Part shown: piece after piece, positions 19,363-26,671 of the stretch | How the letters are laid out: every line of letters begins with the position of its first letter | How positions within the stretch are numbered: the stretch's first letter is position 1 | NCBI RefSeq assembly: GCF_000300515.1 | Contig: NZ_AMSI01000007.1 | Coordinates: 124,001 to 188,000, forward strand | Source of the DNA: Nitratireductor indicus C115 | GTDB lineage: Bacteria; Pseudomonadota; Alphaproteobacteria; Rhizobiales; Rhizobiaceae | DNA: 64,000 nucleotides | Reading direction: 5' to 3' | Position numbers and translations under genes: made by a program | Notes under the pieces: generated by a model | Seen by the model: the letters and a program-made list of their open reading frames with translations, nothing else | What the model was told of the DNA's origin: nothing | The model's database searches: none

Positions 19363-20334
19363 CTATTTTCGCCGGGCCAGCCCTGTCAGTGATCGTGCCA
19401 GGCTCAACAACCGCCGAAACGCCGGATTGTCGTTTTGCGCTGACCAGACCATGCTGAACGGCAGCACCTCATCCGCAAGTTCCCGGTAGGTGATCCCTGG
19501 AAACTGGGCGACGGTCGTTGCTTCGCTCGTCAGAGTGAGGCCGCGACCGAGAGCGACCAGCGATAGGATATTGTCGCGGCCGACCTGCTGAGACTGAATA
19601 TCGAGGTGGCGGCCGAGACCGGCAAGGTGAGCAACCAAATAGTCGTGGATCTCCTGACCCGGCGCAACGTCACTCACAATGAACCGCTCGGTGACCAAAT
19701 CGCCCCATCCAAGTTCCGGCTTGCCCGTCAAAGGGTGGTTATCGGGCAGCACCACGAAAACCTTCTCGCACCATAAATGCTCCGCCTCACAGCCATCCCA
19801 TGCCCCGGTTCCCGTGATGAATGCGACGTCCAGCCAAAGTTTCCGGACAGCCGCGATGTGCTCGGGCGGATTGCCGTCAATAAGGTCGACCTGCACGTTC
19901 GGGTGTTGCGTGCCGAAGGCACGCAACAGATCGAACAAAAATCCTGACGCAAGGGACGAAAATATCCCGACCTTGATCAGCCCTTGCTCCGCCCGGCCAA
20001 CCGCCGCCACCTTGGTCACCCCAATGTGGATCTGGCGAAGAGCGTGGCGAGCGTTGCGCAGGAATTCCCGCCCGGCAACAGTCAACCGCACCCCGCCAGC
20101 ATGACGCATGAAAAGCGACGCCCCGAGTTCATCTTCGAGATCACGGATTCGTCGGCTGATGGAGGATTCCTGCACAGAAAGCGCGGCAGCAGCCTTGCGA
20201 AAACTCCCATAATCGACGGCGGCAACAAAATATCGCAACTGGTTCAGCCGGACCGCAGATGTGCCGGGTTTCCCCTCAACGGCCTTCGTGAGGCTATCAT
20301 CAGGCGAGGTCTGATTGTTCCCGGTCACAGCCAT
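19363..20334 (-). CDS. LysR-family transcriptional regulator
   Basis: This 323-aa protein has the LysR winged HTH at residues 28-90, with LNQLRYFVAAVDYGSFRKAA and ESSISRRIRDLEDELG. A periplasmic-binding-protein-like effector domain follows from about residue 115. The N-terminal 27 residues precede the usual LysR start and are probably disordered. It is divergent from the TetR gene, with 207 bp between them. Tn4371-type elements also carry a LysR-like gene, but I cannot tell whether this regulator controls transfer, BREX or neither. Confidence 0.88.
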   Translation of the reverse strand: MAVTGNNQTSPDDSLTKAVEGKPGTSAVRLNQLRYFVAAVDYGSFRKAAAALSVQESSISRRIRDLEDELGASLFMRHAGGVRLTVAGREFLRNARHALRQIHIGVTKVAAVGRAEQGLIKVGIFSSLASGFLFDLLRAFGTQHPNVQVDLIDGNPPEHIAAVRKLWLDVAFITGTGAWDGCEAEHLWCEKVFVVLPDNHPLTGKPELGWGDLVTERFIVSDVAPGQEIHDYLVAHLAGLGRHLDIQSQQVGRDNILSLVALGRGLTLTSEATTVAQFPGITYRELADEVLPFSMVWSAQNDNPAFRRLLSLARSLTGLARRK

Positions 20335-20435
20335 GGTGCATCATCCGAAACAGCGTTCGGTTTCTGACGGGCAGCCCGCCATCATCAACGCGAAAATCGA
20401 TCTGGGTGCGTTCATCAGCTCTCCGCACATCCTCA

Positions 20436-20454
20436 AACTAAACGACGTTCAGTT
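20436..20454. promoter_or_regulatory. TetR-type operator candidate 1
   Basis: The 19 bases AACTAAACGACGTTCAGTT form a near-perfect palindrome of the form AACTnAACGnCGTTnAGTT, with only the central base and the two variable positions departing. Length and symmetry suit a TetR-family dimer. The site lies between the divergent lysR and tetR genes and could act on both promoters. Confidence 0.55.
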
Positions 20455-20494
20455 ACCGAATGCTGCTTCTTGACTTCCGGCCCGTCAACGAAAA

Positions 20495-20513
20495 AAGTAA
20501 ATGTCGTTTAGTT
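20495..20513. promoter_or_regulatory. TetR-type operator candidate 2
   Basis: AAGTAAATGTCGTTTAGTT matches the palindrome at 20436-20454, with one intact half site (CGTTTAGTT) and one degenerate half. It ends 28 bases before the tetR start codon, as expected for an autorepressor operator. Confidence 0.5.
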
Positions 20514-20541
20514 TTTACGACAAGTTACAACAGGCATCCGA

Positions 20542-21171
20542 ATGGCTCGTCCCCGGAAAGAGCAAGAACTTGATATTGCTCGTCGTGCGATCGACGAAAC
20601 GATCCGGCTTCTGTCAGAGCGTGGCGACCTCGACGTACCTCTGACTGCGGTCGCGCATGCCATCGGTTGCACAGCGCCAGCGCTTTACGGCCATTTCAGC
20701 AACAAAAGCGCCTTGCTGCGCGCCGTTCGAGACGAAGGTTTCAACCAGCTCTACAGAGAAAAGCTGGCCGTCTTCCAGCAGATGCGCGGCAATCCATTCG
20801 GCTATTTGCGTGATGGCAGTTATGCCTATGTCCGCTTTGCCTTGGAAAACCCCACCCTGTACAGGCTGATGTTCACACCGCCGCCACGGCTCGGAGTCAG
20901 CGATGATCCATGGTCGAGCGAAGCTGGAAGACAGATACTAAATCTATTGCTGACGGGACTTCGCTGCTCTCAGAACCAAGGCTTTTTGCCCGGCATGGAT
21001 CTGAGCCGTTACAGCTTTATGTTCTGGTCAACGGTACATGGTGCGGTAAGCCTCACCCTTCAGAACCGGGAAATGGATCAGACCCCCAAATGGGATGCGA
21101 CACGAAAGGCCGTCGATACGTTGATGGAAATCATCGCCGCGACGCGCCATGACTCGCTCGGCACCTCATGA
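20542..21171 (+). CDS. TetR/AcrR-family transcriptional regulator
   Basis: The 209-aa product begins with a TetR HTH (residues 10-60, with LTAVAHAIGCTAPALYGHFSNKSALL). The C-terminal ligand domain carries YVRFALENPTLYRLMF, a pattern common in TetR proteins with the WHG-type C-terminal domain. The start ATG follows two operator-like palindromes, suggesting autorepression. The 3' end overlaps the convergent DUF2274 gene by six bases, leaving no room for a terminator between them. No neighbouring enzyme or transporter suggests its ligand. Confidence 0.88.
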   Translation: MARPRKEQELDIARRAIDETIRLLSERGDLDVPLTAVAHAIGCTAPALYGHFSNKSALLRAVRDEGFNQLYREKLAVFQQMRGNPFGYLRDGSYAYVRFALENPTLYRLMFTPPPRLGVSDDPWSSEAGRQILNLLLTGLRCSQNQGFLPGMDLSRYSFMFWSTVHGAVSLTLQNREMDQTPKWDATRKAVDTLMEIIAATRHDSLGTS

Positions 21172-21387
21172 GCCAGACCTTCGGGCGCTGGCAAAACCCC
21201 GATCTGTCGCAATGAATCGTTCAAGCATCGGCACAATCAGTCTGACAGGATCGGCAGCGGGCTGGCCGGTTTCGCGAGCCAGCACTTCTGCATAGGCGGC
21301 AAGATCGCGGTGCAGCGGTGCCGGCAGTTCCACCGTCACCTTCACGGGCTTGTCTTCGATGAGGGGGCCGAGTTTCAGCTTCGTCAT
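21166..21387 (-). CDS. DUF2274 protein, companion of trbI
   Basis: This 73-aa protein has the short DUF2274 pattern (KLKLGPLIEDKPVKVTVELP), which resembles a small ribbon-helix-helix fold. Genes of this family usually follow trbI in alphaproteobacterial and related conjugative elements. It lies two bases after trbI and closes the trb operon. No function has been shown for the family. Confidence 0.8.
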   Translation of the reverse strand: MTKLKLGPLIEDKPVKVTVELPAPLHRDLAAYAEVLARETGQPAADPVRLIVPMLERFIATDRGFASARRSGS

Positions 21388-21389
21388 GG

Positions 21390-22523
21390 TCAGTTCCTAT
21401 AAGGTTCGAGTACGAGATCGCGGGTAACGATGACCCTGACCGGGTAGCCCGGCCGGATCGTCAGGGTCGGCGCGACCTGCAACTGGCGCTGGACGATCTG
21501 TTGCCCGGCCTGATTGATGGTATCCTGTGCTCCGTCGCGGATGGCGCGGATCAGACGATCCTCGTCGTCGGTCGCCAGTTCCGTGCCGATGCCGAGCAGA
21601 GTGGACAGCCCCGCCGCCTTCATCAGATCCCACCAGTGGTAATCAACGCCATCTTCCAGCCCGGCATAGCCGGAAGCGTCCGCACCGGGCTGACGCTCCA
21701 GCACGATGGAGCGGCCATTGGGCAGGATCAGGCGGTTCCAGACCAGCAGCACGCGGCGCTGACCGAATTGCACGCCCGCATCATACTGGCCGATGATGCG
21801 GGTTCCTTGCGGGATCAGCAGCAGACTGCCGGTCGGACTGTCATAGACATTCTCCGTCACCTGCGCGGTGATCTGCCCCGGCAGATCAGAGCGGATGCCG
21901 GTCATCATCGCCGCCGGAATCACTGCCCCGGCCTGCAGGATGTAGGGCGAGGCAGGCGCCATGATCCGATCCATGGCAACGGTCTGCCGATCCACAGGAC
22001 CATTGAGGAAAGCTGTGTGCCGGTCCTGCGTTTCAGGTTGGGCACCAAGGTCCGGCCCCACAAGCCCCGGAATCGTTGAGCCAGCTGTCGTCGCCACTCT
22101 TGGCCCGGACTGGAAGAACACGGTGCTAAGACGTGCGGCTTCTTCCTCGGCAAGCCGGCGCTCTTCGGCAGGATCGCGGACAGGCGTCGCCATGGCGGGC
22201 GGCGTGACGGGCTGACCCCGGTTCTGGGCATCCAGGATCGGGCCACCGAGATCGCCCGGCAATGCCGGCCCCAGGACCGGCCCGGTATAATCCTTCGGCA
22301 GACCCGCCAGTCCATCTGCCGTGGCGCGATTCTCGGTCGAATAGAGTTCTTCACCGTTTCCGCTCATGTCGCGCGTCTGGAGCGCATAGATCAGCGCCCC
22401 GCCGATGCCGAGGAGCGCAACAGCCCCGGCACCGGCCAGCATCTTGCGCGACAGGCGCGTGACGCGCGGCGGCTCGGCACGCAAACGCATCGGCGTTGGG
22501 TTGGTGGTAGCCTCTTCACTCAT
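21390..22523 (-). CDS. trbI: Conjugal transfer protein TrbI (VirB10-like)
   Basis: The 377-aa protein has a cytoplasmic N-terminus, one transmembrane segment near residues 30-48, a proline-rich periplasmic stretch and a C-terminal TrbI/VirB10 domain. That domain includes YILQAGAVIPAAMMTG and GTRIIGQYDAGV. It links the inner-membrane ATPases to the outer-membrane core of the mating channel. The start overlaps the end of trbG as ATGA, and DUF2274 follows two bases later. Confidence 0.93.
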   Translation of the reverse strand: MSEEATTNPTPMRLRAEPPRVTRLSRKMLAGAGAVALLGIGGALIYALQTRDMSGNGEELYSTENRATADGLAGLPKDYTGPVLGPALPGDLGGPILDAQNRGQPVTPPAMATPVRDPAEERRLAEEEAARLSTVFFQSGPRVATTAGSTIPGLVGPDLGAQPETQDRHTAFLNGPVDRQTVAMDRIMAPASPYILQAGAVIPAAMMTGIRSDLPGQITAQVTENVYDSPTGSLLLIPQGTRIIGQYDAGVQFGQRRVLLVWNRLILPNGRSIVLERQPGADASGYAGLEDGVDYHWWDLMKAAGLSTLLGIGTELATDDEDRLIRAIRDGAQDTINQAGQQIVQRQLQVAPTLTIRPGYPVRVIVTRDLVLEPYRN

Positions 22524-23533
22524 GACGGTTGCTCCCCGGTTTTGGCGGGCTGGGCAGCTTGCCTTTGCTCGATGCGAACGATCCTGACCGTCTGCTGCTG
22601 CTTGCCGCTACCAAGACGCAGCTCAGCCGCTCCGAACAGCCGATCGACGATCAAGATGTTCTGGTGAACACGGGAATTGACGATCTGAGTCTCGCCCTCG
22701 GAACCGATGACGAAGATCGGCGGCATCTCTCCCTGCACAATGCCGCGCGGGAAAACGACATAGACACGGCGGCCATCGTCGAAGACGGAAATCGGCCGCC
22801 ATGGCGGCGTATCTCCGGTCAGGCCGTAACGATAGTTGCGTGCCGCCTCGACCGGGATGATGGGTGCTGCGGGAACGGTCTGGCGCTGACCGGCAGGCAG
22901 CGCCGGATAAGACCAAGATACGGACGGCATATAGAGCGCCTCGCGGGCGCGCAGCTCGATCATATAGGTGCGCCGATCGGTCGTCACCACGAGATTGGTT
23001 GAGATGTCGGATCGGGATGGTTTGACGAGAATATGGACCCGGCGCGACGTACCGCTCCCGCTCTCGGTATCGCCAATGATCCAGCGGGCGGTGTCTCCCG
23101 CCGCGATCGGTCCCGCGCCGGTCAGGCTTTCGCCCGGCTCCAGCGCGATATTGGTGATCTGTCCTGGTGCTGCATAGACCTGATAGAGCGCGCCTTCCGA
23201 CCAAGGATAGATCTGGATGGCGTTATAGTAACCCTCGCGGCGCGGTTCGACGCGGGCGGCGGCATTGGCATTCTCGACCCGGCCTGCCGGTGTTCCCGCT
23301 GCGGTCCCACCACGCGCAACCGTCCAGGCTGGCGGCGTGTGAAGCGGTCGGGGCCGATCATCCGTAACGGTGGCCTGCACGGTCGGTAGAGCCGGAACAT
23401 TGGCATCATAGCTGAACTGCGGCGTCTTGTTGGTGGCGCAGCCCGCAAGCATGGTGGCCGAGAGCATCAAAGCCGCGAGGGCGGGCTTACGGAAAACCGG
23501 CAAGGCGGAATTGCGGGAAAACACGATGGTCAT
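22520..23533 (-). CDS. trbG: Conjugal transfer protein TrbG (VirB9-like lipoprotein)
   Basis: The 337-aa product starts with a signal sequence ending in a lipobox (ATMLAGC, Cys near residue 30). The TrbG/VirB9 domain follows, with VYAAPGQITNIALEPGE and the C-terminal PPWRPISVFDDGRRVYVVFP. It belongs to the outer-membrane core complex together with TrbI. The ATG at 23533 overlaps the trbF stop as ATGA and gives a normal signal peptide; an upstream start at 23554 would extend it into trbF. Confidence 0.92.
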   Translation of the reverse strand: MTIVFSRNSALPVFRKPALAALMLSATMLAGCATNKTPQFSYDANVPALPTVQATVTDDRPRPLHTPPAWTVARGGTAAGTPAGRVENANAAARVEPRREGYYNAIQIYPWSEGALYQVYAAPGQITNIALEPGESLTGAGPIAAGDTARWIIGDTESGSGTSRRVHILVKPSRSDISTNLVVTTDRRTYMIELRAREALYMPSVSWSYPALPAGQRQTVPAAPIIPVEAARNYRYGLTGDTPPWRPISVFDDGRRVYVVFPRGIVQGEMPPIFVIGSEGETQIVNSRVHQNILIVDRLFGAAELRLGSGKQQQTVRIVRIEQRQAAQPAKTGEQPS

Positions 23534-24219
23534 TGGCTCATCTCCCGCGACCATGAAATTGCATTGACGTAGATGCCGAGCGGATTGGCGCGCAGACGCT
23601 CGGCATCGCGCGGAGTCTGGATCACGATGGTCAGGATCGCGGTCCAGCGCTCGGTCGTGGAAAGCTGCCCGTTCTCGTAGTGGCGCTCGGTCCAGGCGAC
23701 TCGGAAGCTGTCGTTCGAGGCGCGGATGACGCTGGAAACCTCGACTGCGATCTGCTGGCGGCCGACACGGGTGAACGGATCATTGGCGCGGGCATAGTCG
23801 TTGAGCGCGGCTGCTCCTCTATCCGTGGTGAACTCATAGGCGCGCAGCCAGTTCTGGCGCACGATGATGGCGTCCGCCGGGATCGAGCGCGTCTGCTCGA
23901 TGAAGCGGCCAAGATGGAAGGCGATCTGCGGATCGGTCGGACGGTAATCGGCCGTGGCTGAGGCGACGGTCTGGGCCTGGCCGAGATTATCGACCTGCAC
24001 CACCCAGGGCACGACGGTCCCTCGCGCCGATTGCAGAACGAGCGCGGCAGCGAAGCCCGCAGAGAGGATCAGCGAGCCGAAGGCCATATAGCGCCAGTTC
24101 TTGGCCTGCACGCGAGCCGTGCCAATACGCTCGTCCCATACTTGCGCGGCTTTCTGGTAAGGCGTCTCGGGTTCGGGCGATTTGCCGTAATGGGTCGCTG
24201 GACGTCTGAAGATGTTCAT
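23530..24219 (-). CDS. trbF: Conjugal transfer protein TrbF (VirB8-like)
   Basis: The 229-aa protein has a short cytoplasmic tail, one transmembrane helix near residues 45-67 and a periplasmic VirB8-type domain with WVVQVDNLGQ and the ending NPLGIYVNAISWSREM. VirB8-like proteins nucleate assembly of the secretion channel. The gene is coupled to trbL and trbG by four-base overlaps. Confidence 0.92.
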   Translation of the reverse strand: MNIFRRPATHYGKSPEPETPYQKAAQVWDERIGTARVQAKNWRYMAFGSLILSAGFAAALVLQSARGTVVPWVVQVDNLGQAQTVASATADYRPTDPQIAFHLGRFIEQTRSIPADAIIVRQNWLRAYEFTTDRGAAALNDYARANDPFTRVGRQQIAVEVSSVIRASNDSFRVAWTERHYENGQLSTTERWTAILTIVIQTPRDAERLRANPLGIYVNAISWSREMSQ

Positions 24220-25577
24220 GAGCGGTCACTTTCGGAAATGTTGACGGAAGAGCCGCCGCCGTGGCTGTCACCGGAGCGGACGGCATGGGCGGCCATGGTC
24301 GTGCCGTGATTGAGCGCCTGGCGGCGGTGCATCTGCTGCGCCCATGCAGGCGGTCCGCCCGCCGGTGCGGAGGCGGGTGCGGCACCGGCCACGCTCGCAC
24401 CACCAATGGTTCCAAGCGAGGCCGATCCACCGGTGACGCCGAGCCCGGCGCGCGCGCCATCGGAGAAGCTGGATTTGACGCTTTCCGCTGCTTTCGAGGT
24501 CGCTCGTTTCAGGGGCGATGCGGCGGCGGAGCCTGCCGCGCGGGCAACACCGCCGAGGCCGGAGGCAACACCGGCAGCCCCTGACTGGCCGAGCGATCCG
24601 ACACTATAGGCGGCGCTCGCCGCACCTGCGGCAGCAGCACCGCCACGGACAGCCGCAGCTCCACCCGATAGCGCCGCTGCCCCTCCCTTCGCGGCCATGC
24701 CTGCGGCAGCGCCGCCGGCAAGCATCATGCCGCCAGCGGCGAGACCGGTTCCGACTGCTGCACCTGCACCAAGCTGCGGGCCGCCAGAAACCAGACCGGA
24801 AGCGATGCCGGGACCGAAGATGCCGAGGCCGAGAAGGGAAAGTGCGGCCAGCACGATCGCCATGGCGTCGTCGATGGTCGGCGTCACGCCGCCGAAACCG
24901 ACCGTAAACTGCGAGAACAATGTCGAGCCGATGCCGATGATGACGGCGAGCACCAGCACCTTGATGCCGGAGGAGACGACATTGCCAAGAACGCGCTCGG
25001 CCATGAAGGCGGTCTTGCCGAAGAGGCCGAAGGGAATGAGGACAAAGCCCGCCAGCGTGGTCAGCTTGAACTCGATCAGCGTGACGAAGAGCTGCACGGC
25101 GAGAATGAAGAAGGCCAGCAGTACCAGCGCCCAGGCGAACATCAGGCAGGCGATCTGGATGAAGTTCTCGAAGAACGACCAATAACCCATCATGTCCGAG
25201 ATGGATTCGAGCAGCGGGCGACCGGCATCGAGGCCGGTCTGCGCCACCTTGCCGGGCCGCAGCAGATCGGCGGCGGAAAAGCTGGTGCCCGAACCTTTCA
25301 GGCCAAGACCGGCGAAGCTGTCGAAGATGATCTGGGCGAGATTGTTCCAGTTGCCGATCAGGTATGCGAAGACCCCGACGAAGAGCGTCTTCTTGACCAG
25401 CCGGGCGATGACGTCGTCATCCGCACCCCAGGACCAGAACAGTGCCGCAAGCGTCACGTCTATGACGATCAGGGTGGTGGCGATGAAGGCGACCTCGCCG
25501 CCAAGCAGGCCGAAGCCGCTGTCGATGTAACTGGTGAAAACACCCAGAAAGTTGTCGATGACGCCGGTGCCGCCCAT
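24216..25577 (-). CDS. trbL: Conjugal transfer protein TrbL (VirB6-like polytopic membrane protein)
   Basis: The 453-aa protein has about six membrane segments in residues 20-290, consistent with TrbL/VirB6. It then has a low-complexity Ala/Gly/Ser-rich C-terminal tail with runs such as GGAAAVRGGAAAAGAA. TrbL forms part of the inner-membrane channel. The repetitive tail is usual for the family in this clade. It overlaps trbF by four bases and starts three bases after trbK. Confidence 0.92.
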   Translation of the reverse strand: MGGTGVIDNFLGVFTSYIDSGFGLLGGEVAFIATTLIVIDVTLAALFWSWGADDDVIARLVKKTLFVGVFAYLIGNWNNLAQIIFDSFAGLGLKGSGTSFSAADLLRPGKVAQTGLDAGRPLLESISDMMGYWSFFENFIQIACLMFAWALVLLAFFILAVQLFVTLIEFKLTTLAGFVLIPFGLFGKTAFMAERVLGNVVSSGIKVLVLAVIIGIGSTLFSQFTVGFGGVTPTIDDAMAIVLAALSLLGLGIFGPGIASGLVSGGPQLGAGAAVGTGLAAGGMMLAGGAAAGMAAKGGAAALSGGAAAVRGGAAAAGAASAAYSVGSLGQSGAAGVASGLGGVARAAGSAAASPLKRATSKAAESVKSSFSDGARAGLGVTGGSASLGTIGGASVAGAAPASAPAGGPPAWAQQMHRRQALNHGTTMAAHAVRSGDSHGGGSSVNISESDRS

Positions 25578-25580
25578 GGT

Positions 25581-25868
25581 TCACTGTCCCCCGTTCTGAT
25601 GCGGAGCGGCGGGCACCGGCGTCCGGCCGAGGAACCGGTCGCGGTTCTCGGCCCAAGTGGCGAGGCAGCCGGGATCGTTCACGGCGGCCTCGCCTAACTG
25701 CTGGCAGTGGCGCAGGCTCTGGCGCGGCGGATCGGCAGGCGCCTGAAGCGCCGGGGCCGGTCGGGGCTGCGCTGGTTCGTACTCGCGTGTCATTTCGATC
25801 ACCGTTGCGGTGATGGCGATGGCCACGAATATGATCGCGCCCAGCCGGGCCAGCATCTTGCCGTCCAT
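25581..25868 (-). CDS. trbK: Putative entry exclusion protein TrbK-alt
   Basis: This small protein (95 aa) has a single N-terminal transmembrane helix (LGAIIFVAIAITATVIEM) and a periplasmic part with two cysteines (CQQLGEAA and DPGCLATWAENRDRFL). Position between trbJ and trbL and the size fit the TrbK-alt family. In related elements TrbK proteins block entry of a second copy. Function here is by analogy only. Confidence 0.75.
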   Translation of the reverse strand: MDGKMLARLGAIIFVAIAITATVIEMTREYEPAQPRPAPALQAPADPPRQSLRHCQQLGEAAVNDPGCLATWAENRDRFLGRTPVPAAPHQNGGQ

Positions 25869-25888
25869 GTCGCGCCCCTCCTGTCCGG

Positions 25889-26671
25889 TCAGTTGTTGCC
25901 GTTGCCGAACATCCGGGCATTGCCGGGCTGATAGCCCGATCCAGGCGTCAGAAAGCGCTCGCGCTGGATGCGGCCCTGTTCGGCAGCAGTGGCGCGCTCG
26001 GCTTCGATCAGGGCTTCGGAGCGACCATTGGCGGACATCAGCGCGATCAGGTCGGAAAGCTGCTGCGACTGGAGCGCGAGAAGCTGATTGCCCGCCTGTG
26101 TCGCCTGCAACGCGCCGGTCGCGTTCTGGCTCTGCCCGACAAGGGCGGACATTTCAGCGCGGTTGGTGTCGATATTTCCGACGACACCAGCCTGCACGCG
26201 CATGGCGTCCTGCAAACCGCCGACCGTATTCTGCCAGCGGGACCGCGCATCGGCGACGAGTTGGGCGTCGGTCGCGGACAGCGAAACCTTGCCGTATTTC
26301 TGTTGGAACATTTGATCGACATTCTGCACGTCGAAGGCAATGTTCTGCGCCTGGGCCAGAAGCTGCTGCGTGCGCTGGACATTCTGCTGCAAAGTCTGGA
26401 GCGAGGAATATGGCAGACTGGCGAGATTCTTCGCCTGATTGATGAGCATCTGCGCTTCATTCTGAAGCGAGGTGATCTGGTGGTTGATCTGCTCCAGTGT
26501 GCGTGCGGCGGTCAGAAGGTTCTGCGCATAGTTGGTCGGATCATAGACGATGCGGCCGAAGCCAAAAGCGTGAGCGGGGCTTGCCAGCATGGGCGACAGT
26601 GCAACAGGCATGGCGAGCGTCAGCGCCAGCACGGATGCACTGACATATCGGGAAACGGGGATACGGATCAT
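25889..26671 (-). CDS. trbJ: Conjugal transfer protein TrbJ (VirB5-like)
   Basis: The 260-aa protein has a Sec signal peptide (cleavage likely after ASPAHA near residue 35). Long helices follow with many Gln and Asn residues, typical of the TrbJ/VirB5 minor pilus component. The motif FGFGRIVYDPTNYAQN just after cleavage is characteristic. The start overlaps the trbE stop as ATGA, and the trbK gene lies 20 bases downstream. Confidence 0.92.
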   Translation of the reverse strand: MIRIPVSRYVSASVLALTLAMPVALSPMLASPAHAFGFGRIVYDPTNYAQNLLTAARTLEQINHQITSLQNEAQMLINQAKNLASLPYSSLQTLQQNVQRTQQLLAQAQNIAFDVQNVDQMFQQKYGKVSLSATDAQLVADARSRWQNTVGGLQDAMRVQAGVVGNIDTNRAEMSALVGQSQNATGALQATQAGNQLLALQSQQLSDLIALMSANGRSEALIEAERATAAEQGRIQRERFLTPGSGYQPGNARMFGNGNN

